64,000 nucleotides of DNA from Serpula lacrymans var. lacrymans S7.9 (taxonomy: Eukaryota > Basidiomycota > Agaricomycetes > Boletales > Serpulaceae), in contig NW_006763292.1 of NCBI RefSeq assembly GCF_000218685.1, positions 682,562-746,561 on the forward strand, in the 5' to 3' direction. The notes under the pieces are model-generated. The model was not told the origin of the DNA. It searched no databases and was given only the letters and a program-made list of their open reading frames with translations. Both the position numbers and the translations under genes were made by a program. This document shows, piece by piece, positions 1-11,822 of the stretch (position 1 is its first letter; every line of letters begins with the position of its first letter).

Positions 1-497
1 TCTGTAGGCGACAAACTATGTGATAAATAGGCACAAGGCCTCCAAAGATTGTCAGTGCATTTAATTGACAAAACAGCCCAACCTGATCTATGAAGATTCT
101 GTTAGCACCTGAATCAAGCAGTGCGCTGGTTGGGTGTACTATGCCCCGGGCAAGGTTTTCCACACCAACGTCTAAAAGGATCTCCTTTTGGAATAAATAT
201 GTGTGCATCAACACACGCCTTGGGATTCCGGGAAAGGGTGGCTCCAACGAAGAAGAAGAAGTGTTGAAAGGTAAATGTTTTTCTATTTTATTTTTGCCAG
301 AATCAAGCACCCTAGTGTTTGTCTCGCCGGGGCCACGCTCCAAAGGAGATGCTGGTGCAGCGGTAGTATTATAAATATCACAGTCACAATGCTTCATACA
401 GGTACAGGTTTCAGATAACAAAGCAGGGGCCACCTTGTTGTGGTTTACTTTATTGTTTTGTGGAGCGAAGGCACCCAAGTGACCTAAGCTCCGAACT
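1..497 (-). CDS. Ty3/Gypsy pol N-terminus with aspartic protease (partial)
   Basis: On the minus strand a frame stays open from about 497 to the left edge. It contains the retroviral-type aspartic protease active site ALLDSGANRIFID (Asp codon at 113-115), which in Ty3/Gypsy elements cuts the Gag-Pol polyprotein. The rest of pol (RT, RNase H, integrase) lies off the window. This frame is offset by -1 from the zinc-knuckle frame of gag, which ends at a TAG at 484-486, so pol may be made by frameshifting or the offset may be decay. It belongs with the gag at 609-1502 and the 5' LTR at 2442-2857. The motif is clear; the exact start of pol is not. Confidence 0.75.
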
Positions 498-608
498 CTG
501 TTCCCTGAACCTTTATCTCAGCAACTTGCTGGTCATAAAAAAAGGCCCGGATCTCGTTGTATGAACGACCAGCCAGAGTCTGGAGCCAATCATCCAGTTT
601 CTCTGTTT

Positions 609-1502
609 CTAGTTGGCGCGCCTGGCGCCCTTAGTTATTTTTTTGTTGGGCAGCCTGCGCCCTGTTTCTGCAATCTTGGGACATGTGTCCCTCTTGGCCG
701 CAATTATAGCAGTTCCCTTTGAATCTGCGCATCTGTCCGCCCTGGACCGCGCCAATATCCATAGGGGCTCCCTGCCCTGGTTACAGCCCAAACGGCTCGA
801 ACCCGTGAGAGTGATTATGGTGGTTTGATGACCCAGGGCGCCTCTGGGAAACATTGTTTTTGGTGGTGGACCCGCCACTGAATTGCATTCTATGGCCCTA
901 CCAATTTTTCGAACCTCCTCAGCAGCTGCTGCAAAGTTCTCGCTCCGCATATCTTGTATGTAGAGCTGTCGGGCAATGGCCGGTGATACATTGCGCTCCA
1001 ACAACTCCACTGCATGTTCATTCCCTAGACCCCCTTGGATGGAGAGGGCCATGAACCGGGTAACAAAGTCATCCGTCCTCATGTTTCCTTGTTTGAAGGT
1101 ACGGATTTGCTGACACGCCCAGTCACGCTCAGCTTGGGGTATGAAGTATTTTTTGATCTCGACTTTGAGATCATCCCAGGTAGGCCACACTCCCGCTGTG
1201 TAGCACTCCTGCATCCTTACTTGGGCGTATCGACCCGCCACAGGTCCTTTCAGTCTTGACAGCACAGCCATTGCTATTTCAAAATTATCAGTGAACGCAT
1301 CCCAGTTCGCTTTGATCCAAATTTGGAGCTTGATCCACCATTCGGCAAATTGAGCCCTATCTCCTTCGAAAGCGCCAGGGTCAGTGACAATCTCGACTTT
1401 CTTGTTGAACTTTCGCTCAACCGTAGGTTCCGCTGCTGGGGCAGCCTGAATCTGCGCACGCATGTTGTGCAGCAGACTGTTCATATCCAGTTGCAACAAC
1501 AT
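609..1502 (-). pseudogene. Ty3/Gypsy gag, frameshifted before its zinc knuckle
   Basis: The 297-codon frame starting at ATG 1502 carries a retrotransposon Gag (capsid-like) domain, roughly residues 40-195: a W-rich segment (FAEWWIKLQIWIKANW), then AERDWACQQIRTFKQG and FVTRFMALS. Gag packages element RNA in cytoplasmic virus-like particles. The CCHC knuckle CYNCGQEGHMSQDC lies at 670-714 but in another frame, so a small indel near position 840 separates capsid from nucleocapsid; the knuckle frame also has stops near 783 and at 631-633. The copy therefore cannot make a normal Gag. Upstream in its own sense are a leader of about 520 nt (after removing an inserted LTR) and the 5' LTR. Confidence 0.85.
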
Positions 1503-1749
1503 GTTGACTTATTCTCTTTGATAATGTAAAAAAAAGGTAACTGGGGGTCCCTGCTTGCTATCTGTGGATCAACCTCTTCCCAGCTGAATATCGGATCTCA
1601 ATCTCCGACTACCCACACTATAGTATTGGAGGGGTATATAAAAAGTATTTGTAATAAACCCTGGTCCGGACGGTTGTCAGGGGGTGGTCCGCTTGTTAAG
1701 CTGTCAACCCTTCTCCAGACTGGCGGAGGCAAGTGCCCAGCCTGGTCAG

Positions 1750-2165
1750 TGTTACGATAACACAATTTTCGGACCTTTCCTTCATATTCATTCTCTGCTT
1801 TAACCTTGTATACTTTAGCTTTCACACATAGTGCCACACGGCACTTCCCCTTTTGTTCAAACTCCTCTTTCTCGCGCCACGTTGCCTTCTTCTTATTTTT
1901 AGATAAACTCTCTCACACAGTGGAGCTGGTCATGCGGGCTAGGCCCCATGATATCATCAGCCACTGACTTTATCAACTGTACAGTACATAAGTACAAACA
2001 CTCTGTATTAGTATATATACCCCAATAGCTCCAGGAGACTCCTCAGCAAGTCCTCCTGTTGTAAACCAACAAACTCTCTGCAGCCTAAGGGGTAACCACT
2101 CCCCATTCACTACCCTTATAGTGTGTTCTTGTGTGCGCCAGAGTAACCAACTCTTGGTTGTTACA
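1750..2165 (+). repeat. Solo LTR of Gypsy family G1 (copy A)
   Basis: A 416-bp LTR running TGTTACG...TTGTTACA, plus orientation, flanked by a 6-bp direct repeat GGTCAG (1744-1749 and 2166-2171). It has the family's U3/TATA region (GTATATATACC near 2010) and the R-region segment in the mutated form AGCAAGTCCT. It sits in the leader of an opposite-facing element of the same family, so it is a later insertion reduced to a solo LTR by LTR-LTR recombination. Confidence 0.9.
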
Positions 2166-2429
2166 GGTCAGAGGTATCCAAAGAAGAAGTTTTGTGTTCT
2201 AAGTTTAATCAACAGTAGTGTGCACACTATTGTTGAGCTACAGTACTCCCCTTAACGCTGGGGGCCGTGTATCAAAGGTATTGTTTCTTCTCCCAAAGCA
2301 CTATAAGGCCATCGCAAAGAGCGCACCTATCTGCTATGCGGGATATTCCCAAACAATAACCAAATCTCCTTCACCCTGGAGTCCGGGTGCCCAGTGGGAC
2401 TTTTTGCACAACATGCGAGAGAGTAGAAG

Positions 2430-2439
2430 AGCGAGTCCT
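2430..2439 (-). promoter_or_regulatory. Self-primer binding site of Gypsy family G1
   Basis: In element sense this site reads AGGACTCGCT and begins 2 nt after the 5' LTR end. It is the exact reverse complement of AGCGAGTCCT (2562 down to 2553), which lies in the same LTR about 33 nt downstream of the TATA box, where the transcript is expected to start. This is the arrangement used by Tf1/sushi-type retrotransposons, in which the 5' end of the mRNA folds back to prime reverse transcription. No tRNA 3'-end complement is apparent. Confidence 0.75.
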
Positions 2440-2441
2440 AA

Positions 2442-2857
2442 TGTAACAACCAAGAGTTAGTTACTCTGGCACACACAGGAACACACTATAAAGGTGGTGA
2501 TGAGGGAGTGGTTACCCCTTGAGCTGCAGAGAGTTTGTTGGTATACAACAGGAGGACTCGCTGAGGAGTCTCCTTGATCTATTGGGGTATTTATACTAAT
2601 ACAGAGTGTTTGTATCTATATACTGTACAGTTGATAAAAGCAGTGGCTGATGATGTCAGAGGGCGCAGCCTGTGTGATCAGCTCCACTGCATGAGAGACT
2701 TTGTGTCTAAAAGAAGAATAAAGGCAGCATCACGTGAGAAAGTGGAGTTAGAACGAAAAAGGAAAGTGCGGCATGGCACGGAGTGTGAACTATAGTAAAA
2801 GGTTAAGGCGGAGAATGAAAATTAAAGGAAAGGTCCGAAAATTGTATTATTGTAACA
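2442..2857 (-). repeat. 5' LTR of the left Gypsy element (family G1, copy B)
   Basis: A 416-bp LTR in minus orientation with TGT...ACA ends, a TATAAATACC box (2590-2595 in reverse complement) and the R segment AGCGAGTCCT (2553-2562). There is no target duplication between its two sides, as expected if it is the 5' LTR of the element whose gag lies at 609-1502 rather than a solo LTR. Confidence 0.85.
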
Positions 2858-5800
2858 AAAACCCTCCTAGAGGTTTTTTCAGCTCGAAAAAAAAAGTAGT
2901 TATCGCATTCATCAGAAAAATGGGGAGACCCTTGCATTACCAGGCAGAGTTGACACGTGGACATCAAAGTGGCTGCAGTTTAGCGTGGCTTAACAGTGAC
3001 TATCAAGGTTAATCATGACAAGTCAAAAAAACACCTCATTTATGTAAGGACCATTTGATTATTTTCTTATGTTCTCTATGTTTTGGTTCTCAAACACTTT
3101 TCCCATCACACCTCTAGCTCTAGGGCTAGAGGTATTACTTCTTATAGCCCTCACAGGCTTTCTCAACCATCACTACCACTTTATATCACAGATCAGAGAC
3201 TGGGTATCACTCCCAGCTAGCCAGCACAATGGGTAGGGACTGGTAGTAGGCATCTCACCAACCAGCTCCAAGCCCCATCAGTGCCTGGATATACTAATAG
3301 AAGCTATAGTCAGGATCGTACCTCATCATGAGGATACGGTTCCTGAATATGCGTGACAACACCTATTATTAGTACAACTCTCTCACCTGCTGATTAATCA
3401 TTCAAAGTCATATGAATAGTTATTCCTTTTTCTTATTGGTTGATTTATTCCTCAGACTATTTTTTGTTTATCCCTTTCTCGATCTGAGGGACGGACGGTT
3501 AGCTATATAAACCCTACACATCTCATGTATAGTTCTTTAGCTTTCTATTACTTGATTTACCCGCTTTACTCCTCAACCGAAATCCTTGAGTTTACTCCCA
3601 CGTCCTCTACTTGCTATATTTACTAGCATCTGTTGACCTCAAGCTCATTGAACCTCTTACACCCTGCAAGTGCAGTGGGAGATGGGTATTGATTTTGTTA
3701 TAGTTTAACATTACCTCACAATTTATAGCGGCATGCTAGACTGTTGATGTCTACTCAGTCAGCAACACAACAGTTACAATCAGTATCCATCATAGTGTTC
3801 CAGGCAGGTATATGGCTTACAATCACATAACATGTTGATAAGTGCTTGTTACGGTCATATCATTCAGAGACAGTATGGTACCCAAGGTAGACAAACTGAT
3901 CAATACTCCCAGTCAGATGCTATTTAGTGAAAAACATTCAATATCATTATCAGACTTATTAATATATATGAATATTTGATCAGATCCTCAATCTAGTCCA
4001 ATGGATGTTGATATCAGATTATACATTATTTAATCATACTCCTCTTTTCAGGTTTTAGCACTACACTTCCAGGTCGGATGCGTGACAACTTAGCATTGCC
4101 ATTGACAGCCTGCTAGCAAATGATATTCAGTGTCACGGTATCTACCACCTCCTTTGGGCCTACCATTCCACCCCAGGCCCTGCCAGTAACTCGGACTCGG
4201 AACTTAAACAGTCCCTGAAGTTCATGTTGAATATCCAAGTTGTTGATTGAGAACTTGAATAGTTACTTAGAGCTAGCTGCCATTAAGACCGTCACCTGTG
4301 TCACATAGGTCTTGCGAACCATAGTGAATAACCCCAGCACTGGCTCGGATGCCCCCATCCGTTTTTCCTCACACCGCTAACATTAGTACTACGCTCTGTT
4401 TGTATGTGCTTCTGAGTCAAGTTAGTACTAGTAGCACTAGTAACTCTATTCTTGCACCGTGATCATGACTATAATAAGCACGTGAACAGCACAAGCAGCA
4501 TTAGAGCAATGCTGGCTGGGTGAATCAGATATAGGATCGCCATAGATCAAAGTTTGTCTTACCATTTGGTGATGTTCAAGTTGGTATTGTTGTTCACCAG
4601 AATTCTGTGCACAGGTTTGTGGTAGTTGCTTGGAATCAAACACCTCCAATGGTACAAAGTACGTGGTCTTTCAGGCTATTGGCTCTGAGAACAGCGAGAA
4701 AGAGTAGGTGCTCTTCAGGGACAGACAGTCTCTGTATAGGAAAGTGTTTCTTCAATTGATCTCTAGCAATGTTATTTCATCATGACTGAAGCTGGTGATA
4801 GGAATTGAAGTCACTGGTAATACTAGAGTTGCATCCCTTGATTTGAAAATGCACAGCTCAATGCCACTTGTCATGGCTATAGTATACCTGTTGGTCCATT
4901 TAATGCTCCTGTGCAGAGTAGACATAGACAAAGCACTCCCAAGGGTTTCCGTAGTCATGTCAAGGGGACTCAAGCTGCTAATACCATAGTTCAGCCTTCC
5001 TCTTGGATCTTTAGGATTTATATGCTTCCAACAGCAGTGTGTCCAATTGTTACAGGCAAAGTAGCACTAATTTATTTATTCTGGTGTAAGGTCTTACATT
5101 TTTTTTTGCAAATTGGAGATGAGATTGATGCTAAGTTGCAGCTGCAGGGACTAGTTCTCACCAAATATCCATCTCCCTCTTCTGTCTGTGAATACTCAAC
5201 AGAAGGATGGGCATTTTTAGTCCCTGGTAATAACATTAAGGGTGGCCAAATCCATAGGCCACTTGATTATCCTAGTCACCTTATTACACTATCACTTATA
5301 GAAACTGAATGTGCAGGGAAAATAGAGAATCCAAGTGGCTCTGAGCAAGTCATATCATGCTGTATGTAGCAAGTCTTGCTGTAACTAATCTTTGCTGATC
5401 TTTTATATGTTGTGCCCATATTGTGCATTAGGTCCTACTATTGTAAATGTCAGTCACAGCACAGCTTGACACCACCAAGGGATTTCTCCAGGTGTCCATT
5501 ATTGTTTTGCTAGCAGAGTGATGGACAAATTCATATTGTCCATGCTCCTGGAAGAATCCTCTTTTCTGACTTGTTTTCATTCCTGCCCTATTAATATACT
5601 GGCATCACAGCAAAATGAATTACTTCCGAGTCCTCAGCATGCATTAGATTTATTGTTCAACATGCATGTGACCACTGCTGGATCATCCACTTCTTCACAA
5701 TTCTGTTTATCATCTTCACAGCCATGGCTTCATCTTGACACAACTGAGTCCATCAGTGCTTTAATCTTTGGCGGATCTACTTCTATTAATGCAACAAGTC

Positions 5801-6566
5801 CCATGTCAGGACACGCAGATTTTTTTTCAGCTCACTCTCTCTTAGAGTTGTAAGTGCAAACACATCAATGAATAACTTAAGTTCTATACAAATGAATGAT
5901 GGTCATTCTTCTGCTGTTATATTTTCATTTTTTTCTGGCATTATATCAAAAAATTAACTGGTACTTCTTAGATTTCTTCTCATATACATATATTAACTTT
6001 GTTGTCACTTGTCTATCTCGCTTAAGAGCTACTAGGCCCAGATAATGCCTTATTGCCACCAGCTGCATCATTAGATGTTCTACCCCAAATTCCTCTTCCA
6101 TCATTCACAGGCCCATCACAAATATCCAGCCCTTCATTATTGAAGAAGTCTATGTTGATAGAAAACAAGTACCTCCCCTCCTCTCCTCTATTGATGAAGA
6201 GCGTCCCAGGATTAAGGCCATCAAAAGTTCTAATAAACTTGGCATCAAAGACGTTGGTGATGTATTCTCAAGTGTCAACAGTCAGAGATGCATTGAAATT
6301 GTTGCAGGCTTTATCCATCTGCATTTCCAGATCCTCATGAGATAATAAGCCACTCAAGTAGTCAAAGAATTGATAATATACAAAGGGTTTGATAGGTTTG
6401 TTGCCTTCAAGAAGTGGTTCATTACAAATGTCAGAATTGGGCTGCGGTTTGTTTGTGCATGTTGCAAGATATTGCTTTGTTGTTGATCCCAAGCGGATAC
6501 ATAAAAGGCTCATAGGTACAATCATATCAAGGACATACTGCATATGTGGTGGTCCAACCATCTAGA
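2858..6566. other. Anonymous sequence, no recognised gene
   Basis: AT-rich DNA with only short, unrecognised ORFs. The longest is a 152-codon plus frame at 4911-5369; others lie at 5518-5853 and 6053-6340. None shows a known motif or convincing splice structure. A TATATAAACCC string near 3503 is promoter-like and could belong to a decayed LTR of another family, but I could not find matching ends. Confidence 0.4.
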
Positions 6567-6983
6567 CATTATGATACACAATTTTTGGACCTTCAAATTT
6601 CATTCTCCACTTTAACTTTCTTTCATAGTTTTCACACACTGTGCCATGCAGCACTTTCCATTTTGTTCAAACTCCTCTTTCTCATGCTATGCTACATTTT
6701 TATTATTCTGAAATACAAGTCTCTCACACAGTGGAGCTGATCACACGGGCTGTGCCCTATAACATTATCAGCCACTGCCTTTCATGAAATGTATAGTACA
6801 CATGTACAATAGTCTGTAGTAGTATAAATACCCTAATAGATCAAGGAGACTCTTCAGCGAGTCCTCTTGTTTTTTACCCACAACACACTCGGTCCTACCT
6901 TAAGGGAGATTATTTTCTCCTCTACTCACCACTCTTTGCCTGTCCTTGTTGTGTGCCAGAGTATACAAACTTTGGTTGTTACA
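6567..6983 (+). repeat. Solo LTR of Gypsy family G1 (copy C)
   Basis: A 417-bp copy, plus orientation. Its first bases are CATTATG instead of TGTTACG, all by transitions; the end TTGTTACA is intact. Flanks are CTAGA (left) and CTAAA (right), a 5-bp target duplication with one G/A transition. TATAAATACC and AGCGAGTCCT are intact. Confidence 0.88.
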
Positions 6984-7249
6984 CTAAATTAAATTGCAAC
7001 AATGCAATATCAATGCTTGATGGAATTTAATATAGGTTTAAGTCTGTGTTGTATCCAGATAACTGTCTGCATTTTTCCAAGCTGTTTGCAAAACAAGGTG
7101 TAGTATGCCCAGAAGTAGGTTTCCAGCTCGCTGAGCAGTACCCATAAAAATGCTGCATACCGCAGCCAAGAAAATTGTTACTTCAATTAGTTCAGAGCAA
7201 CAATCAATGGCATGCTCATAGTGATGCCCTGAGTAAAATTTTAGTTAAG

Positions 7250-7774
7250 TCAAATGAGAGGATACTGACTATTTATCTCACTGTAATCGTAAAGAAGAGG
7301 ATTCTTATTAGCGTGCCCAATAATTATTTGCACTTCAGATAATTGACCTTCTAATAAAACCAATTCTTTGTTAATCTCCTGCTTCAACAGCTTAAATGAG
7401 TCCACATCACGCTTCACTTGTTCAAAGGATTTACACAGGCCACTCAGCTGGACTTCAACATCAGAGACAACTTCATACAAAGGATGGTCCACAAGCATCC
7501 GAGTCAGATCCAGCGCACGAGACCAAACAATGTGTAAAGTTTTTTGGGCCAACTGTGTCAATCTGTTCCTTTCTCTCTTGGTATTTCTCTTATATGGTAC
7601 AATCAATGACAGTGTCTGGACTTGATTGTTGAGCTGGGAAAGTGTGTTGGGTATAGGCTGTGGTTCATTTGGCAGGATTTGATTCCCAGAACCAAAAAGA
7701 CTGTTTAAAACTACCCATAATATCACTGATGGCTTCAAAGTAGTGAGGAGAGCCCAAGAACAGGTCAGTATCAA
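7250..7774 (-). CDS. Unassigned 174-codon ORF, coiled-coil-like
   Basis: One of the longest unexplained frames in this section. It begins at a TTG, so the true start is unknown (an internal Met lies near residue 92). The C-terminal half is rich in leucine, glutamate and lysine with heptad-like spacing, suggesting a coiled coil; a hydrophobic stretch near the N-terminus could be a membrane segment or a non-coding read-through. I recognise no family. Introns or decay are possible, and it may be chance. Confidence 0.25.
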   Translation of the reverse strand: MILTCSWALLTTLKPSVILWVVLNSLFGSGNQILPNEPQPIPNTLSQLNNQVQTLSLIVPYKRNTKRERNRLTQLAQKTLHIVWSRALDLTRMLVDHPLYEVVSDVEVQLSGLCKSFEQVKRDVDSFKLLKQEINKELVLLEGQLSEVQIIIGHANKNPLLYDYSEINSQYPLI

Positions 7775-9869
7775 GACTGGCTTGAATGTGAGTGCAACTA
7801 CTCCATAGGTGTGGTGTTTCTTATATAGGTATATACAATATCATTTGCGCTGCGCAGTTCACTCAAACATGGTCTATCCTAACTTGTCACTTGATATGGT
7901 TGCCACAATGAAATTCCTGGTATTTATCACGCATCTGTTCCCAATGTTATTTGCATTTGACTGGCAGTGGTGGTTTTGCAGTTTCCTCTCCATGTTTGCT
8001 CAAGGGCTTTTGTTGGACAGACAACATTTCTTTTATACCTCCAGTTAATTATTCACTCATAAACAATTCTGTTGTCTCCTTGATGTTCTCCAACATCAAG
8101 GATCTCGTGAGTTTTTTTTTAGTAACAGAAGAACCCCCTCTAATTCTATCAGTGTACTCTCCTTGATAGGCTCACACGTGGTAAAACGGTAGTTATACAC
8201 AATTGTGGTTTGCGGAGTTTCTTCAAGTGTCACATCAATCTGTCCATTCTGGGCAACACCAAATTGCATCAAGCTATCACTATTATTTGTCAGATGTCAC
8301 TGCTGAGATGTACACAGGTTGAATTGAGTGGATCAGATATAATGGCCCCAACCTTGTCTTCACTAATTCCACCACCATTCAACAATGCACTCTCCACCAC
8401 TTTTGTCATTCACCAAAGAACCCACCACAACCTGAGAGCCCTCCTGCTTGCTGCACCAACCATCACAAACTTGTTACGATAGTGGCAAAATTTGTCACCT
8501 TGATAAGTCAAGGTTTGAGCAGGAACGTACCTTGGCAGCACGTAATCTGACAGCACAGTATCCCACTCTCTCATATTTACAACAGAATTGCACTTAACTC
8601 CAACCCTCATCACCAGTAAATCTCCGAGAAACATGGCACCACAGTCCAGATGTAAAACAGACATGTTTATTGGAAGATTATAGTGCTGTTTAAAGTAAAC
8701 ATTGAAGTGATAAAGGTTCCACCCTTTGTAAACATGCACCATGCAGTCATGAATGTATGGCTACACTGTTGTATTTCCGAGCAAAGATTTGGCATAAGGG
8801 AATCTGCTCTGTCTGGCTATACCTGCCAAACGAGTTTTTGTCTTAGTAAGGCAAGGTTTACAATCCGGAGCAGAGTAAAGCCAACAGTGGAGCCTAATTT
8901 CAGATGTCTGCAATATGTCAGTGAGGTGTTCTCTAGTTAAGCCAATGGCATACATACATTTTTCATTGGAGGAAAAAACAAACAACGGTTAGGCACATTG
9001 GTAAGCAATAGTCAGTGTTGGAGGTGGGTTGCTGAGGCCAGAGGGAAAAAGAGATGACTGCATTTGAGTGTTTGTGAATATTATGTTGATCCGTCCTTGT
9101 GACTGATAATCACCATTCTACATCAAAATCAGCCCAACTTTAATTGTGTTACATGGTGTTGTGTCGTCTTTCTTAGCCCACTGGATCTCCAGGTCCTACT
9201 GATTGTCTAGTGAGATCATTATTTTTGTGTCTCTTATTGTGTATAGCATCCTTGCATGTCTCCACCCTCAACGGATATGGGTTTTTGTACTATCAGTGAG
9301 ACAATAGTTTTTGTAGTAGATCCTGAAGACAACAGCTTTTTGTGCACTTTTATTACAGATACAATGGCCTTGATACCGCCTCTGAGGTTACTGTGATGTA
9401 AAACCCTGTTCCTTTCTATTGCTAAAAACTGCTTCTGTGAGCCACATGGACACCAATATGTATCCCATGTTTGATGGCGCATATGAAAATAACCCGGAAG
9501 GAAGTAATCACTCAACGGCTGATATTCCAAACCTGGATATGGGAGTGACAACAACTGATATATCTGTAGGAAAATCAGGTTAGAGACTCCCTTTCACAAG
9601 CTATGATGTGTGACAACTCTGATAAAGAAGAAGAAGAGGTCCGAGACGGCTTGTTTGCGCTACCACAGGTGAGTCATATTTGATATGAGTGATTTAGATT
9701 TAACCAAATATATTCAGTCTTGGGCTCATCCGGAGGTCATGTGATTAGTGGACAATAATTGCTATGAAGCTTCCTTGAAAAGATCTGTGCCCTATACTAT
9801 GCAGTCACAGCTTCCGATATACTCGAGCTTGTTCATATATGACATTACTCCTCTAATAGCTACCTAGCA
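7775..9869. other. Anonymous sequence with short minus-strand ORFs
   Basis: No recognised gene. Minus frames at 8410-8742 (110 codons, containing GDLLVMRVG and NMREWDTVLSDYVLPR) and 9234-9554 read like pieces of a spliced or decayed protein, but I cannot name a family. The plus frames overlapping them look like shadows. Confidence 0.3.
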
Positions 9870-11390
9870 GGCTACACCCACAATGCTGGAGCCCCAGAGA
9901 CAAGCTACAAGAGAGCGTACTTTGAGGTTGATGAATCCGATATTCTCTGCGGGCATTTGCACAAAGTAGAGAATCAGAAACAGAGAGAGAGGATTTACAT
10001 GTCATCAAAAGTGAGTGTGATTGTAATTGATTTGTGGTCCAAGATATTATGGCATTAATTTGTGTTCTAGCTTTGGCGGTGCATGCAGAGTGCACAAGCC
10101 AACCAAACAGAAATGGCTAGAGTCAAAGCCAGCATTGCTGCTGCATTGAAGGAACAGAAAAACAGGTATATGAGGAGAGAAGGGCAGGAAAAGATAAGAT
10201 TTGAAGAGCTCCTGAGTCAAAGTATAGCACAAGCCAAAGCCAAGAAGACAGCTCAGCAGGGGGATTGGAAGAAAGAAATGGCAGCTCAATATTCTGAAGC
10301 ATGGCAAGAAAAGGAGGAGACAAATAGAAAGGAAGCTGAAGCAAGAGCAGAGCGTGAGGAACAGCTGAGATTGTGACTAGAGCGGATGGAGACGGAGAAG
10401 GCTTGTGAAATGGCTGCCTTGATGCAGAAACTAGAGAATACTGCCAAGGAAAATGAGGTAAGTTTGCAGCTCAGTTGGTTGGAGCACTGCCATATATAGG
10501 CAGGCAGAGGTCCTGGGTCTAATCCCCGACTGGTCCACTTTGCTTTTATGCACTCCAAGAAGACTTGAAGTTTGACATGAACAGTGATACATCATTTGAG
10601 TGGGATTGCAAAATATTCCAGTACCTGCTGGAAGACTTTAAACAAGAGGCAATAGAATGGAGGCTCCCTGATGCTCCAAACAGCTATCTGGAGGATATTG
10701 TAGTAGAGAAGTTTTGTAGGATAAAACCATATTAGAAAGCGGCCCAGAGGCAAATCAATGCAGAGGATGAGCTTGAATTGTGGAACAACATCAAGAATAG
10801 ACTGATCAATAAACAAGAGGATAGATTGATGCAGGCAAGAAAGAGGGAGAGAAGAAGCAATGTAAGCAACATGCCACTACTTATGGTGAATTACTTACTG
10901 AACATGAACAGGAATTTGAGCATAGAAAAAGGGCTCTGGAAGTGGTGATTGAGATGAAGGCACAGAATGGGGCACAAGATATTGCCATTTGGGAATGGCT
11001 ACAAGATTCATTGAGCATTTGGGTGAAGATGACATGAGCTCAGAAGAAAGCGATGTGGACAGAGATGACGAGGGAATAGTGCAAAAGGTGTATCAAGTGA
11101 AGGTGATGTTTTGGTGGAAAGATATCGCAAAAGAGCTGGGTATAATCAACAAGACCAGGCTACAAGACAACAACCTGTACTCCCAAATAGGTTCCAAGCC
11201 TGCTAGGAGAGCACAAAGTGATAAAAATACCCTATCAAAGTGGGGCCCAGTGTGCGAGCCTCCTAGGGTTTTCTATGACAGTGATTGGTATGACAATCAG
11301 AGTGTCAGCTACCGCAAGTTAACACTAAAATTTTTGAAGGATAAATTCAGATGGTTTGAGGTTAATGAACAGGGGGTGACTTGTATGTAG
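9870..11390 (+). pseudogene. Relic of an uncharacterised agaricomycete protein (charged coiled coil + HLGxDxMSSxES motif)
   Basis: A spliced-looking gene. One exon (about 9900-10011) ends at GTGAGT, a likely intron ends at TTCTAG near 10071, then comes a charged coiled coil (about 10083-10376) rich in E, K, Q and R. Another segment near 10740-10860 continues the charged helix. The C-terminal part (10989-11390) has EHLGEDDMSSEESD followed by a tryptophan-rich VMFWWKDIAKELGIINK region. From memory this layout recurs as an uncharacterised multi-copy protein in Agaricomycetes; its function is unknown. Decay: TGA at 10374-10376 inside the coiled coil, a frame change near 11010, and tRNA-like sequence at 10462-10537. 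It directly precedes another such relic at 11823. Confidence 0.55.
10462..10537 (+). tRNA. tRNA-like sequence or tRNA-derived SINE fragment (degenerate)
   Basis: The D arm pairs GCTC/GAGC around AGTTGGTTG. The anticodon arm pairs CTGCC/GGCAG around the 7-nt loop ATATATA. The T arm is roughly CTGGG/CCCGA around TCTAATC, with box B scrambled relative to consensus. The 3' acceptor strand CTGGTCC-A has no matching 5' strand, and the variable loop is 9 nt. So this is a pseudo-tRNA or SINE head, not a working tRNA. It lies inside the relic gene at 9870-11390. Confidence 0.45.
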
Positions 11391-11822
11391 GGGCATAACA
11401 TACTAGTAAGCTCGTAGAATCTGTAGTGTTGAGTATAGACAATAACTACTTCATGGAGCTGAAAGATAGTACAATTGGGTTGTAAAAACCTCCCAATTGC
11501 AGGTGGATGTTGGTGGTGATGAATGTGAGTGAGGAGGGTTGAGGCAGATCGGACTCGGAGAATTGCCTGCATTGACCGCTAAAATGGTACAGACTGACCA
11601 GGTAAGAGTGTACAACTGGGATGTAAAATGCCCCAGTCATAGTACCAAGAACTTCGAGTGTGTACAACTGGGAGGTAAAAACCCCTCAGTTGCAGCACTG
11701 AATTGGAATATTGGCCAGTGGCCAATAGAGCAATAGGGTACTTGAGTTGGAGTTTGACATGGCATTTATGGTCACATGACCAAGTCACACTCGCCCACCT
11801 CTAGTTATATTCTGCCACTCAG

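Larger units (their letters stand above)
1503..2441 (-). other. 5' leader of the left Gypsy element, split by a solo LTR
   Basis: Minus-strand leader between the 5' LTR (2442-2857) and the gag ATG (1502). It is about 520 nt once the inserted solo LTR (1750-2165) is removed. It begins with the primer-binding site at 2430-2439. A TATA-like string lies near 1635-1645 in minus sense, but nothing shows it is used. I see no conserved ORF in it. Confidence 0.6.

Noticed and set aside
560..600. T7 run in the gag region as a -1 frameshift site leading to pol.
   Set aside because: The -1 frame meets a TGA immediately after the run and another soon after, so slippage there could not reach the protease frame.
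1750..2857. Inverted pair of 416-bp repeats as one terminal-inverted-repeat transposon.
   Set aside because: Copy A has its own target duplication GGTCAG and copy B is the 5' LTR of the gag-bearing element, so the inverted arrangement is two independent events.
3340..4090. Another LTR pair sharing ATGCGTGACAAC (about 3348 and 4078).
   Set aside because: The sequences diverge immediately after the shared 12 bp, and no ends or duplication could be found.
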